This document shows positions 19,283 to 29,334 of a stretch of DNA of 64,000 nucleotides, in pieces (the stretch's first letter is position 1; the number at the start of each line of letters is the position of its first letter). The DNA comes from Lentisphaerae bacterium GWF2_57_35. GTDB taxonomy: Bacteria > Verrucomicrobiota > Kiritimatiellia > CAIQIC01 > GWF2-57-35. The position numbers and the translations under genes were made by a program. The stretch lies in assembly GCA_001804865.1 (NCBI GenBank), contig MHBK01000035.1, positions 62,001 through 126,000 of the forward strand, in the 5' to 3' direction. The notes under the pieces are model-generated. The model worked only from the letters and a program-made list of their open reading frames with translations. It searched no databases and was not told the DNA's origin.

Positions 19283-21016
19283 ATGGAAAACGCCCACATC
19301 GCCGATCTATTCGACCAAATGGCCGATTTGCTGGAACTAAAGGCTGAAGATCCTTTTAGAATCCGGTCCTACCGCAACACGGCGCGCACGCTGCGCGACC
19401 TATCCGAGCGCGTCGCCGATTGGGTGGAAGCCGGAAAATCGCTCGCCGACCTTCCGAACATTGGCAAAAGCTCCGAAGACAAAATTCGCGAGATCCTGAA
19501 GACCGGGACTTGTGCCCGTCTGGAAGAATTGCAGAAAGAAGTGCCCCCAGGCCTGCCCGATCTTTTGAAAGTTCCCAGCGTCGGCCCACGCACGGCGAGC
19601 GAACTGTACAAGAAGCTGGGAATACACACCCTGGCGGCATTGAAAGCGGCCTGCGAGAAGCACGAACTTCAAACCCTCGCGCACATGGGCGCCAAAACGG
19701 AGGCCAAAATCCTTAAGGGCATCGTCACGTTGGAATCCTCCGAGGGCCGGATACTGTTGAAGGAAGCCACGGATTATGTGGAGTCCATCGGACGGCTGAT
19801 CAAAACCATTCCGGCCATAACAAAATGGGAAGCCGCTGGCAGCTATCGTCGCGGACGGGAAACGGTCGGCGATCTGGATATCCTGCTTCATGCCGGCGAC
19901 CGGAAAGCAGCCATCGGCGCCTTGCAGCAGTATGAGGAGATAAGCGAGACGATCAGCCAGGGCGTCGAATGGCTCAATGTACGCTTGCAGAATGGCCTGC
20001 GCGTGGATTTCCGGTTTTTCGAACCCGCGGCTTTTGGCGCGGCCCTGATGTACTTTACCGGCTCCAAAGCCCACAACATCGCGCTCAGAAAACGAGCTCA
20101 GGACAACGGCTGGAAGTTGAACGAATATGGGCTGTTCAAAGGCAAAAAACGAATCGCCGGCAGCACGGAAGCCGATCTCTATCAGCACCTGAATCTCGCC
20201 TGGGTTCCTCCCGAGTTGCGCGAAGACGCCGGCGAAATAGCCGCCGCAGAGAAAGAAGCCCTGCCCCAGTTGATCGAACTCAAACAAATCAAAGGCGATC
20301 TGCACTGCCACACCACGGCCACAGATGGACAAAACACGATTGAAGAGATGGCGCGCGCCGCTCTAACGCGCGGATACGAATACCTTGCCATCACCGATCA
20401 CTCCCAATCGACGCGCGTGGCGGGCGGCCTCGACGAAACCCGCTTAAAAAAACACGCCGAGAACATTCGCAAGATCGGCGGCCGGATGAAAAATATCGAG
20501 CTGCTGGCCGGCGTCGAGGTGGACATCCTGAAAAACGGCGAGCTGGACCTCGACGAGAAACTGCTCGCCGATCTCGATTGGGTTGTCGCCAGCATCCATT
20601 CCCATTTTCAGCTTTCCCGGGAGGCCATGACCGATCGACTGGTGAAAGCCGTCGAATCCGGCGTGATTCATTGTCTGGGCCACCCCACGACCCGTCTGAT
20701 CGGCCAACGCGATCCGATCCAATTCGATTTCGACCGCGTCCTGGAAGCCTGCCGGAAACACGACGTCTTGATGGAAATCAACAGCGCCCCCGAACGTATG
20801 GACTTGCCGGACGTCCTCTGCAAAAGAGCCCTGGAGGCCGGCGTGCAATTTGCCATCTCCACTGACGCCCATAACACAAACGACCTCGATTTCATCCGCT
20901 ACGGGATCATCGTCGCCCGCCGAGGCTGGCTGACCAAAAAAGATGTGCTCAATACATTAAACGTCTCGGCATTGAGGAAACGACTGAGGAAGGCTCTTAA
21001 AGCCCAGCCATTGTAA
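19283..21016 (+). CDS. polX: DNA polymerase/3'-5' exonuclease PolX
   Basis: Family X DNA polymerase with a C-terminal PHP exonuclease, used in base-excision repair. Residues 1-90 form the 8-kDa-like domain (LFDQMADLLELKAEDPFRIRSYRNTARTL). Helix-hairpin-helix segments follow (NIGKSSEDKI, KVPSVGPRTA), then the nucleotidyltransferase core GSYRRGRETVGDLDILL with its catalytic aspartates. The PHP domain starts at about residue 340 (GDLHCHTTATDG, ITDHS) and ends with STDAH. Length 577, normal for bacterial PolX. ATG 19283 matches the family N-terminus; in-frame starts at 19262 and 19187 add non-conserved residues. It converges with the next gene, only 16 bases away. Confidence 0.95.
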   Translation: MENAHIADLFDQMADLLELKAEDPFRIRSYRNTARTLRDLSERVADWVEAGKSLADLPNIGKSSEDKIREILKTGTCARLEELQKEVPPGLPDLLKVPSVGPRTASELYKKLGIHTLAALKAACEKHELQTLAHMGAKTEAKILKGIVTLESSEGRILLKEATDYVESIGRLIKTIPAITKWEAAGSYRRGRETVGDLDILLHAGDRKAAIGALQQYEEISETISQGVEWLNVRLQNGLRVDFRFFEPAAFGAALMYFTGSKAHNIALRKRAQDNGWKLNEYGLFKGKKRIAGSTEADLYQHLNLAWVPPELREDAGEIAAAEKEALPQLIELKQIKGDLHCHTTATDGQNTIEEMARAALTRGYEYLAITDHSQSTRVAGGLDETRLKKHAENIRKIGGRMKNIELLAGVEVDILKNGELDLDEKLLADLDWVVASIHSHFQLSREAMTDRLVKAVESGVIHCLGHPTTRLIGQRDPIQFDFDRVLEACRKHDVLMEINSAPERMDLPDVLCKRALEAGVQFAISTDAHNTNDLDFIRYGIIVARRGWLTKKDVLNTLNVSALRKRLRKALKAQPL

Positions 21017-21032
21017 TGATGACCCTGACCGG

Positions 21033-22301
21033 TCAGCGATGAGTCCTATTCCGGCGTTCAAGATATTGCTGATACATCGCCGGTAGCTTTTCGTACAAAC
21101 GCTGGTTGTAGAAATCGGATCCCGTCAAGCCGGGGAAACGCGCATAGTCTGGTATAGGGCTCACCTTGGGACCTGTGGCGGCAAATTGTTTCAGGACCTC
21201 GGCGTGAGGCTTGAGCGAGCCATCCGGCCGCACCAAGCCGAAGTGGCGTTCGTGCCAAGAGTCGCAGCAAGGAGGCATAGCCCACAGCTCGGGGGCATAA
21301 TCAGCGAAACACCAGATGAACGCGCCGGTCGAGCCAACCGCCTGAATGTTGGGCAACACCTGCCGAATGTATTCCGCGAAGGCCTCCTCGGAAGCCATGA
21401 ACTGCTTTCGTTCCGAGTCATAGCCCGTCCAAGTCCAGGTCTCGGACCCATGCCCCGGAAGCGAGGTGCACCCGCCAAACTCCTCCATCAGCACCGGCTT
21501 TCCGCAAAGAGCAGCCGTGAGCGCCGTCATGAACGGGACGAAATCCGGATCAAGCGGTCCGAGCGCCCAGTCGCAATACATGGGATAGGCGTGCATCACC
21601 GCGACCGGAGTCTCCGCAAAAATCCGATCGGCGCGCAAACCGGTGTTTCCATACAGATCGGCGCTGTGCAGGCCCACCGTAACGGGATGGATGGAATCGA
21701 TCTCCTGGACTACACGAGTCATCTCGCGAGTCCAGTCCTGGCCTTGCGCATCATCCTCCGGAAAGGCGAACAAGTCCGGTTCGTTGCCCAGATTCCACAA
21801 GTAAATCGCCGGATGATCCTTGAGTGCGCCCACGACCGTTCGAAGCAGAAGTTGCTCCGCTTTCAAAGCGACCGGATCGTTAAACATATTGAGATAGTTG
21901 CCATGAAGAACAACCGTCCCCCGGCTGATCACCTGACGCACCCAGGCAAAATAAGGCGAAGGGAAATGCTCGTCTTTCGTCAACATCCATCGGGGAGCCC
22001 AATTGGGACCACTCATGTGTCCGGTAAAAAAAGTCACATCGAGGACCAGATGATGCTTAGCGGCCAAGTCAGCCGTTTCTACAAGATGAGCCAGCACGGC
22101 CCGATCGACGCTCGCAGGCTCAGGCTGAAAATCATCCCACAGCAGAAACACCCGAACCACTTTCAAACCAAGAGCAGCCATCAAAGCAAAATCCTCGTCC
22201 ACTTCAACGGCGTCAAAGCGACTCCACCAGTACATGGATTTTCGCCGCGGCCAATAGTTGACGCCTAAAAGAAAGGGAGTCCGATCAATTGATGTATTCA
22301 T
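21033..22301 (-). CDS. Glycoside hydrolase, GH-A clan (GH5-like)
   Basis: A 422-residue TIM-barrel enzyme without signal peptide. The N-terminus FLLGVNYWPRRKSMYWW is typical of GH5/GH2-like barrels. The putative acid/base is Glu174 in LWNLGNEPD and the nucleophile is Glu273 or Glu274 in LMEEFGG. Which beta-linked sugar it acts on (mannan, glucan or galactoside) cannot be told. It starts 37 bases after the large unknown membrane protein of the GTPase operon and could be co-transcribed, though a functional link is doubtful. A 12-bp palindrome, CTGACCGGTCAG (21025-21036), overlaps its stop codon. Confidence 0.82.
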   Translation of the reverse strand: MNTSIDRTPFLLGVNYWPRRKSMYWWSRFDAVEVDEDFALMAALGLKVVRVFLLWDDFQPEPASVDRAVLAHLVETADLAAKHHLVLDVTFFTGHMSGPNWAPRWMLTKDEHFPSPYFAWVRQVISRGTVVLHGNYLNMFNDPVALKAEQLLLRTVVGALKDHPAIYLWNLGNEPDLFAFPEDDAQGQDWTREMTRVVQEIDSIHPVTVGLHSADLYGNTGLRADRIFAETPVAVMHAYPMYCDWALGPLDPDFVPFMTALTAALCGKPVLMEEFGGCTSLPGHGSETWTWTGYDSERKQFMASEEAFAEYIRQVLPNIQAVGSTGAFIWCFADYAPELWAMPPCCDSWHERHFGLVRPDGSLKPHAEVLKQFAATGPKVSPIPDYARFPGLTGSDFYNQRLYEKLPAMYQQYLERRNRTHR

Positions 22302-22338
22302 GGATCTTCATCTTAATCCCACTATCCAGGTAAAAGCC

Positions 22339-25056
22339 TCATGGAGAGCATTGCACTTGGGGCCAGCCGGTCGCCAGCGGCAGGGAGAGGGAGCGATCCT
22401 TTTCGACTTGCTGCCGCAAGCGGTCGAGTTTTTCGCAGGTGGTTTCAGGGCCGTTCGGCGCGAAGAGGGGTTCGCCGGGTTCGAGAGGGAGAGACAGGCT
22501 CCAGGTTTGATCTTGCAGCAGTGCGGCAACAACCCACAAGGTTCCGGCCTCGTTCGGACGGAAAATCCACAGTTCGCGGGCCGTGATTCCCGGGCGCATC
22601 GCCGGCGCCGGATTGTTTTCGGACCAGTCGGCGTAGCCGGCCCAGACCGGAGCGCGTCCGGCGGTTTCGCGCAGGGCGGAGACATAATAGGCGTATCGCC
22701 GGGCGATTCCTTCGTTCGTAAAGTATCGTTGCAGGATATCGGCGGCATGGGTATTGGCGACGATCACTTCGCGGTTTTCCGTGCAGAGCCAATTGATTTC
22801 GCTGCCGATCCGGGCGGCGGCGGCTACAAAATCCGTCCAGAACGGTTTGCCGCCTTCGGAGGTCATGGCGAGCAACTGCTCGACCAAATACTGGATCAAC
22901 CGCAAGCGCAGGAGCGGCGGGATGTCTTCGCGCAGGGCCAGCGTTTCGGCGGACTGCGCCAGGAACAAATCGGGAACAAAATCCTCTCCGGCCCCGCTGC
23001 GGGCGACGCCCAGCAAGTCGTCGACCCATCGGCAGTGCGGCATCAACAGCGCCCGTCCGACATATTCCCCTTGCCCGCGGTTGAAGGTGCCGAAACTGAA
23101 ATTGGGCTCTACATCGTTGCCGCCCGGGAAATAGGTTTTGCCTTCCACCACGGGGCGAATGCCCGCGGCCACCACGCCCTTCCGACGATCGAGGGCGCCG
23201 GCGCTAAATTCGCCCTCGAGAAACCCGGCACGCTCGACCAGCACGCCATTTTGCCATCGCCCCAGGGTAAAAGCCCGCAAGTCGACCAGCCGTTTTTCGC
23301 TCCCAAGCGACATGAGCTTGGCGCGCACTTCCGGCCAGTTTTTTTCGCGGGCCGATTTCAAGGCGGCCCATTCCGCGCGCGGTCCGGCAAGCGCAGGGAT
23401 ATTCGTCGCGGCGGAGGGCGTGAGGATGGATTTGTAGAAATCGGCTCGCGCCAGCACCGCCCCCATCCCAGCGCTCATGCGATATGGTGGAAAGGCATCC
23501 CGATAGTTCTGCACCGCGGCCAGGTAGCCGGGAAGAGAATTCGCCTGCCCGATGTCGTGCATCAACTGCCGCCGCCGGAGGATTTCGGAACCGACTGCAT
23601 CGGCCCGCTGGTTTACCGCATTCATCGACGCGAACAAGTTGGACGAAACGCCCTGCATGCGGGCGGCTTTTTCCAGCAGTTGGCGGGGCGCGAGCAGGAC
23701 ATCCTCTTCGGCGTTCTGAAGATCGATGCCCGACAGGGTCACATCCGCCTGCTCGATCAGGGCGGTAAAGGCCAGATCGATCCGGCCCTGGCGCTCGGTC
23801 TTGAATTGTTCCCACTGCGCGAGCGCCCGATCCAGATCGGCGCGATTCAGCCGGGGGGACTCAACCCAGGCCAGAAAACCGGTCGCCGCGCTTCGCCATT
23901 CCGCGGGCACCTGCGGGCTCCAGTTTTCGATGGATGTCCGCAAGCGAACGGGGTCGATGGCCGGGCCCAAGGCCTCGAGCGCCGCATTCGCATCCTGAAT
24001 CAGACGGTCCACTTCGTTGCGCCGCTTCAGGAGTACTTCCGTGTCCCACGAGCCCGCCTTGTCCAGAACGCTGCGCAACGATTGCAGACGCTGATCGAAT
24101 ACGGTCTGCCGGCTTCTCAAGAGGTTCTCAAAGTGACCCACCCGCTCGGCGCGGTTTCGCATTTCCGCCCGCTTCAGCAGGAAGGTGTGCTTGAGGGAAA
24201 CGTTCTCCATGGTGGCGATGTAGGCCTCCGGCGAGTTGGTTTCCCACTGGGCGTCCAAACGGCTCAACACCAGGGCCTGGGTCTCGCGCCGCTGCCAGTG
24301 TACGATCAACGATGAAACCCCCGTCCCCAAAACGATCCCTCCCACCCCGGCCGCCATGACGGCCAATTTACGGAAGGTGCGGCGGTTTCTTTCGATTTTA
24401 CGTACGGCTTTCTGGGCCTTGTCGGTCAGCGCCGGAGACAAGTCCTCTCCGCAGGCTTGCAGCCTCCGCCAGATCTGGACCAGGTTATGGCCGGGATTCG
24501 GCTTGGCCAATTCCGCCATCAATTCGGTCAAGGCGGCGTCGAAGTGCCTTTGCTGCTCCTCGTCGCGAACGGCATCTTTATACCATTCGAACAGCTCGGA
24601 GAACTGGGCGCTCATCGCGGCGGTGGGATTGAAAAATATGCTTTCGTTGAGCTTCTGATATTGCCGTACGGTTTCGATCAGGCGCGCACGATCCTGGTCC
24701 TCGAAGGCCTCGCGGGCATTGGCCAGGAGAACGCCGCCTCTTTCGAGAAATCGGGTCCGGCCGTGGGCATCCAAGGCCCGGGATACTTCCGCCATCAGGA
24801 TCCGCTTTCGCGGCGCGTCGGTGCAGAAAGCCAATTCCTTCAACGCCTGTTCCATGTCGTCGATCCGACCTTTTTCGATCCAGGCGGGCAATTGGTCCCG
24901 GATGTCGTCCATGATCCGCGTTTCGAGCGCGTCAAGATCCGGCTGCCAGGCAACGCCGTCATTGGGCACGGCGACCATCTGTCGCAGGCAGCGCAGGCAT
25001 TCGGGCCAGTCGTTCAAGCGCGCAGCGCGCCGATATTGTCGAAGTAGATCTTCCAT
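22339..25056 (-). CDS. Large single-span membrane protein of GAP1/GTPase operon, unknown
   Basis: A 905-residue protein not assigned to a family. Residues 1-230 are helical and probably cytoplasmic. One hydrophobic span (LAVMAAGVGGIVLGTGVSSLIV) lies near 230-252. About 650 residues follow, mostly helical and coiled-coil-like to roughly residue 560, then a mixed C-terminal domain. This topology places most of it in the periplasm. It starts one base after the GAP1-like gene, so the two are clearly co-transcribed. It may be the third structural component of the GTPase-centred system. Function is unknown. Confidence 0.75.
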   Translation of the reverse strand: MEDLLRQYRRAARLNDWPECLRCLRQMVAVPNDGVAWQPDLDALETRIMDDIRDQLPAWIEKGRIDDMEQALKELAFCTDAPRKRILMAEVSRALDAHGRTRFLERGGVLLANAREAFEDQDRARLIETVRQYQKLNESIFFNPTAAMSAQFSELFEWYKDAVRDEEQQRHFDAALTELMAELAKPNPGHNLVQIWRRLQACGEDLSPALTDKAQKAVRKIERNRRTFRKLAVMAAGVGGIVLGTGVSSLIVHWQRRETQALVLSRLDAQWETNSPEAYIATMENVSLKHTFLLKRAEMRNRAERVGHFENLLRSRQTVFDQRLQSLRSVLDKAGSWDTEVLLKRRNEVDRLIQDANAALEALGPAIDPVRLRTSIENWSPQVPAEWRSAATGFLAWVESPRLNRADLDRALAQWEQFKTERQGRIDLAFTALIEQADVTLSGIDLQNAEEDVLLAPRQLLEKAARMQGVSSNLFASMNAVNQRADAVGSEILRRRQLMHDIGQANSLPGYLAAVQNYRDAFPPYRMSAGMGAVLARADFYKSILTPSAATNIPALAGPRAEWAALKSAREKNWPEVRAKLMSLGSEKRLVDLRAFTLGRWQNGVLVERAGFLEGEFSAGALDRRKGVVAAGIRPVVEGKTYFPGGNDVEPNFSFGTFNRGQGEYVGRALLMPHCRWVDDLLGVARSGAGEDFVPDLFLAQSAETLALREDIPPLLRLRLIQYLVEQLLAMTSEGGKPFWTDFVAAAARIGSEINWLCTENREVIVANTHAADILQRYFTNEGIARRYAYYVSALRETAGRAPVWAGYADWSENNPAPAMRPGITARELWIFRPNEAGTLWVVAALLQDQTWSLSLPLEPGEPLFAPNGPETTCEKLDRLRQQVEKDRSLSLPLATGWPQVQCSP

Positions 25057-25057
25057 G

Positions 25058-27331
25058 TCAGTGCTCTTCCATCACGATAAAAAGAGAATCTCCATATCGA
25101 AGGCCCAAATCGAGCCCTTTTCCTGTTTCCAGCATGAAAAGAGGCGCCAAGGCGCCCGCGAAGGGCGTTTGAGCCTCCAGACACATCTTCTGTACGGTTG
25201 CGCGTATATCCGAAGCCGGTGCGGCAATTAATGCGTTCTGGCAATAAGCCATCAAGGCGTCGACATCGGCCGCCTCCGGGATCGGCTCCAGCGGGATTCC
25301 GGCCGCCGAGGTCTGAGCCAGGCTGCGCAAGGGTTCCAACAGCTTCCGGGCGTCCCAGCCACAGTCAAGCCAGTCCGTCAGCAGAGCCTTCAAGACCTCC
25401 CACTCCCCTCCCTCGGCCGGTTCCGCGGCCGGCCACTCGCGGTACGATTTGCGTTCGCGCAGGCGCTGAAGCAAGGCAAGCCATTGGCATTCCTTTTCGG
25501 AAAAGGCCAGCTCGAATGCCGACTCGTCAGGCCGCGGTTTAACGGTCAGGAAGAACGCCGGTCCCTTGTTGAATTGTACGTGCGCATTCCACATTTCCTC
25601 CGCGCCGAAAGAAAGAATGGCCTTGGACAGGAATTCGGATTTCTCGCCGGTCAACGGCAGAAGCAACCGATACGGTTCCGGCAGGAACTGCAACCGCAAG
25701 GACGAAAAGCGCCAGGGCGCGGCGCACAGAACCAGGCGGGATGCATGGGTCGGAAAATCGAACTGGATGGCCTGCAAGCACGCCAGCCATTCCGCGCGGG
25801 CGGAACACTGCAATTCGTCGTGCTTCAAGCGCAGGCTGATTTCGTCCAATCCCCGGGTGGGATGGCCGACGGTCAGATTCATCTCGCCGCTGCCTCGTCC
25901 TGCCAGCGCGCCTGAAACGCCGGCGGCAAAAAGCGTGCCGTTGGTGCGTGAAATCCTATAACCCGGTGCGAGATAAAAAGAGATTCGCGCAGCCCCGGCA
26001 ATATCCGTGGGCAATCCGATCAATCGGAAGGTATTCATGCTCTCGCGCACAACCTGAGGAAACGCCAGCTCCCAGGCTTTCGGAGGCTCTTCAGCCACGG
26101 AAGGGATAGACGCCGTCGATTCTTCCGCCGGTTGGATTGGAACACTCGTTTCGGGCGTTTCCGGTACGACCGGCACGTCGACAGGAGTGGTCTCGGCGAC
26201 CGGCGACGGCCCATTCGACGCCACGGGCTCGACGGCCGGCGATTCCGGCGAGGGAGGCGTTTCGCGTTGAAGGTCCGGCAGCCGCCAAACCGCCGCCGCG
26301 GCGGCCAGCAAAAGACCGGCCAGCGCCAGTCCGGGTTTCGCGCTTTTATGGACCTGGGTGGAATCTTCCGGCGCGTCCAGCGTCCGGCGATGCCCGCCTG
26401 CCTTCGCTGCCATTCCGGTTTGTTGCACCACTCCAAAAGATACGGCCGTTGGCTCCACGCTGGCGGACGCGGACGGTTCGCTCCAATCGGGCCGTTCGCC
26501 GGATACGGCGCAACGCACCCACGGATTGCTCTCGTCGATCGCCGGCCGTTCCAACGGACCGGTAAGATCGAGGATGAACGCATCGGCTTGTTTGCGGACC
26601 TTCGGCAAAAAATCGGCCGTCGGCAGACAACAACGCCACAAGCATTCGACGCCTTGGGGCAAAGCGGTGCAGTAGGTGCTGAACGTGGCCTGCCACCGCA
26701 GCGCGGGGGGCAACAAATCGATGGCTTCGGTCAAGAGCGGCAGCAGCTCCAGACCCGGTTGAAAAATCAGATATACGGCCCGACGCGGCTGCTCGACGAA
26801 CGAGTTTGCCAGCACGCCGGCCCAACCGGCCCAACCCGTGAGCTTTTCCCAGGCGTTTGCCCGGTACGTCAAGGGCTCGACCGCTGCACCCAGCCAGGGG
26901 CTGAACGGCAGGATCGCCGGCTCCTGCGTCCATTCGCATCGCATGAGATGCGGGATTTGCAGCACCCGCGCGGGCCCCTGAGGCACGCGATGTTCAGGCG
27001 ACAAAACAAGGTGATGAGCCAGCATGTTGGTCCGGCCCGAATAGTCGGCGCCATAGGCCGAGACTCGCGAAACGACGGAGAACGGCTTATCCATGCGCGT
27101 GACGATGGCGTGAGCGAACAGCACCGGGTTCAACGCTTCCTGCCGGTCGCCGGGCGGAAACAAATGCCGGTAGGAGCTAAGCGATTCGCAGGTCAGGATC
27201 AACGGCTTCGGTATGCCCTCGGTATAGGCCGCCGTACAAAATCCCGACCGGCCGGCGGCCAAACCTTTGGGAACGGACGTGTATATAAGCTCAGCAATCA
27301 AGATCGAGCTCCAGGGTGCTGCCGATCGCAT
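25058..27331 (-). CDS. GAP1-like (GTPase-associated protein 1) membrane protein
   Basis: A 757-residue protein whose N-terminal 270 residues match GAP1-N2 domains: ELIYTSVPKGLAAG, GFCTAAYTEG, SYRHLFPPG, SGRTNMLAHHLVLS. This domain family accompanies TRAFAC-type GTPases in predicted conflict systems. A membrane span (LALAGLLLAAAAAVW) lies near 335-350, then a Pro/Glu-rich linker and a C-terminal region of about 330 residues that is not recognised. It overlaps the GTPase gene by 41 bases if ATG 27331 is used. TTG 27301 has GGAG seven bases upstream and gives an N-terminus closer to the family, so it may be the true start. Together with the GTPase gene this defines the system type. Confidence 0.8.
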   Translation of the reverse strand: MRSAAPWSSILIAELIYTSVPKGLAAGRSGFCTAAYTEGIPKPLILTCESLSSYRHLFPPGDRQEALNPVLFAHAIVTRMDKPFSVVSRVSAYGADYSGRTNMLAHHLVLSPEHRVPQGPARVLQIPHLMRCEWTQEPAILPFSPWLGAAVEPLTYRANAWEKLTGWAGWAGVLANSFVEQPRRAVYLIFQPGLELLPLLTEAIDLLPPALRWQATFSTYCTALPQGVECLWRCCLPTADFLPKVRKQADAFILDLTGPLERPAIDESNPWVRCAVSGERPDWSEPSASASVEPTAVSFGVVQQTGMAAKAGGHRRTLDAPEDSTQVHKSAKPGLALAGLLLAAAAAVWRLPDLQRETPPSPESPAVEPVASNGPSPVAETTPVDVPVVPETPETSVPIQPAEESTASIPSVAEEPPKAWELAFPQVVRESMNTFRLIGLPTDIAGAARISFYLAPGYRISRTNGTLFAAGVSGALAGRGSGEMNLTVGHPTRGLDEISLRLKHDELQCSARAEWLACLQAIQFDFPTHASRLVLCAAPWRFSSLRLQFLPEPYRLLLPLTGEKSEFLSKAILSFGAEEMWNAHVQFNKGPAFFLTVKPRPDESAFELAFSEKECQWLALLQRLRERKSYREWPAAEPAEGGEWEVLKALLTDWLDCGWDARKLLEPLRSLAQTSAAGIPLEPIPEAADVDALMAYCQNALIAAPASDIRATVQKMCLEAQTPFAGALAPLFMLETGKGLDLGLRYGDSLFIVMEEH

Positions 27332-29321
27332 TGGTTGTGGGCGCCTCCGGAACTCGGAACAGCACGCCGGAGCGCGGGCATTGCAGGCAAAAGCCGCTCA
27401 GCGTATCCGGCAGGCGTACGGGATGGCCCGTGCCGGGTTGTTTGAAGGTTATGTAGCGTCCGTCGTATTCGTATTGATCCGGCAGCGAATGGCGGGTGTC
27501 CATGGTCTTGACGGACGGCACGATCCCCGCCCGGGCCAGCATATACAAAAACGGCACCTCCACCCACTGGGGCTGGATGTCGCCGGTCTTGACCTGCAGC
27601 AACGAGTTGCGCGATTCCGGGCTGTGCCCCAGGGCGCTGTTGGGCAGGTAAACCACATGCTCGGCAAAAGATTCCACGGCGCCGATCAAGTCGGGCAGGC
27701 GTTCGTTCAACAGCGTTCGCGTCAGATACGACACCTGCGCGATCTCGGCCAGGTTGAGCACATTGGCATTGGCCGCTTCGCTCCACACCCAGGGCGACGA
27801 TTCCAGCGGAATGAAACCCGACAACACATCCGCCTTCGACATGGCGAAGATAAATGTGCGCTGGTAGCGCTCGCCGGATTTAAGGCCCAGATGCCGGCGC
27901 AAGCGGTCCATGATTTCCGTGAGGATTACGTCCTGCCGCTGAATGAGGGATTCCTCCTTCAGTTGGTAATCCTTGCCGGTGGCGATGGCGCGCAGCCGGG
28001 GATCCTTGGTGGGATCGAATAAAAACAGCAGTTGCTGGGCATGGGCGAGATGGCGGGTGCCGGGATTCATCTCGCTGTCCTGGCCGGGCTGAAAATGCTC
28101 CCCGGCATTGTCGTAGACCACCAGCATGAAGTTGCCCGGATGCCGGCCCTCCGGCTGCCCTTCCCGTTCGTCGCCGGGCTGGAGCATGAAAAAGCTGGGC
28201 AAGGGCAGCGACACCGAAACGCGATTCATCAGCACTTCCCGGTACAAATGCCCCCGCATTTCCGTCTTGTCCAACTGGCGGATGTGCGATTGATCGCCAT
28301 GAAGGAAAAGCCGGTCCTCATATTCGTTGAGCCAGTGATTCGTCGTGGCATCGGCATCCTTGAAGCTTGTCTTGAAAAACTTGGGCAGAATGCTGCGAAG
28401 GATCCAGCACATGCTGGTAAGGAAATAGGACTTGCCGCTGCTGGGCACGCCGAAGATGGAAAAGAACACCGGCGGCAGGGACAAAAGCGCGTCCGGAAGC
28501 CGCATGTGGCAATTGGGGCAGGCGCTCTCCCGGCAGACGGTCTTTTTGGGATCCAACGCATGCCCGTCGTGGGTGAAATGCTGGGGCAGAAACCGCATCG
28601 ACTCCGCCTCGCCCAGCATCGGATCGCCCACGAGATCGGGATGGGCGGCAATCGACAGCAAGTCCTCCACGTCGATCCGCGTCCAGCAAAAGGGGCAGAT
28701 CATTTTGTCGCGAAGCGCCCGGGATGTCTTCGCAAGTCCTTCGGCCTTTGACCTCGGCTCGTCGGCGGGATGCCGCTCGAGCTGCATGGCCTTTTCGAAT
28801 TCGGGAATGGAGGTCCGCAGTTCGAACAAATGGCTTCGCAGCGAGTCTCCGATGCGCCAAACCTCGTCGTGAAGCGCAATCTCGCCTTTCCGCGCCGCAG
28901 CCAGCAGCGTTCGGGCGTCGACAGGCCCGATGTCGTTGTCTTCATGGCGATAAAACCATTCCGCGGCCGGCGCCGACTCGGTATTTACGGTGCTGGGGGG
29001 CAAATCCTTGCCCACCTCGCCATAGTATAAGCGAAACACCGTATGCCCAACCTGCAAACGGGTGGAGTCCTTCGCGGAACGGCGCACCAGGACCCGTCGC
29101 ACCGGCTCGTCGTTCAGCAAAGTGCCGTGGGCGCTGTCGAGATCCTCGATCACCAGGCGGCGGCCCCGCTCCGACAGCCGAGCGTGACGGGGCGATACGG
29201 TCTTGTCCGATATGGCGATCCCGCATTCTTCGTTGCGTCCAATGACGACGGGAAACGAGGTGAGTTTGAATGGGGTATCGGACTCGATCAACGGAATCAG
29301 TTGCCAGACTTTTTGGGACAT
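27291..29321 (-). CDS. FHA / GYF-like / zinc-ribbon / TRAFAC-type GTPase protein
   Basis: A 676-residue signalling NTPase. Domains in order: FHA at about 10-100 (VVIGRNEECGIAIS, SPRHARL, AHGTLLND), GYF_2-like at about 113-170 (WFYRHEDNDIGPVD, EVWRIGDS), a split zinc-binding segment (CPFC near 207 and CxxxxCPNC near 267), then the NTPase. Its P-loop is FGVPSSGKSYFLTS near 288-300, later VVYDNAGEHF (Walker B/switch-like) and FAMSKADVL (guanine-specificity-like). FHA binds phosphothreonine, so the system may respond to Ser/Thr kinases, but none is encoded here. GGAG lies upstream of ATG 29321; the PATAN gene ends 13 bases before it. Confidence 0.85.
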   Translation of the reverse strand: MSQKVWQLIPLIESDTPFKLTSFPVVIGRNEECGIAISDKTVSPRHARLSERGRRLVIEDLDSAHGTLLNDEPVRRVLVRRSAKDSTRLQVGHTVFRLYYGEVGKDLPPSTVNTESAPAAEWFYRHEDNDIGPVDARTLLAAARKGEIALHDEVWRIGDSLRSHLFELRTSIPEFEKAMQLERHPADEPRSKAEGLAKTSRALRDKMICPFCWTRIDVEDLLSIAAHPDLVGDPMLGEAESMRFLPQHFTHDGHALDPKKTVCRESACPNCHMRLPDALLSLPPVFFSIFGVPSSGKSYFLTSMCWILRSILPKFFKTSFKDADATTNHWLNEYEDRLFLHGDQSHIRQLDKTEMRGHLYREVLMNRVSVSLPLPSFFMLQPGDEREGQPEGRHPGNFMLVVYDNAGEHFQPGQDSEMNPGTRHLAHAQQLLFLFDPTKDPRLRAIATGKDYQLKEESLIQRQDVILTEIMDRLRRHLGLKSGERYQRTFIFAMSKADVLSGFIPLESSPWVWSEAANANVLNLAEIAQVSYLTRTLLNERLPDLIGAVESFAEHVVYLPNSALGHSPESRNSLLQVKTGDIQPQWVEVPFLYMLARAGIVPSVKTMDTRHSLPDQYEYDGRYITFKQPGTGHPVRLPDTLSGFCLQCPRSGVLFRVPEAPTTNAIGSTLELDLDC

Positions 29322-29334
29322 GCCGTATCTCCGT

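Noticed and set aside
21025..21036. 12-bp palindrome CTGACCGGTCAG as regulatory site
   Set aside because: It lies at the convergent ends of two genes, overlapping a stop codon, where an operator is unlikely; single occurrence noticed.
22258..24315. 685-codon frame opposite the 905-residue membrane protein gene
   Set aside because: Low-complexity Arg/Gln/Gly-rich translation typical of a reverse-strand shadow; the minus-strand gene fits the operon exactly.
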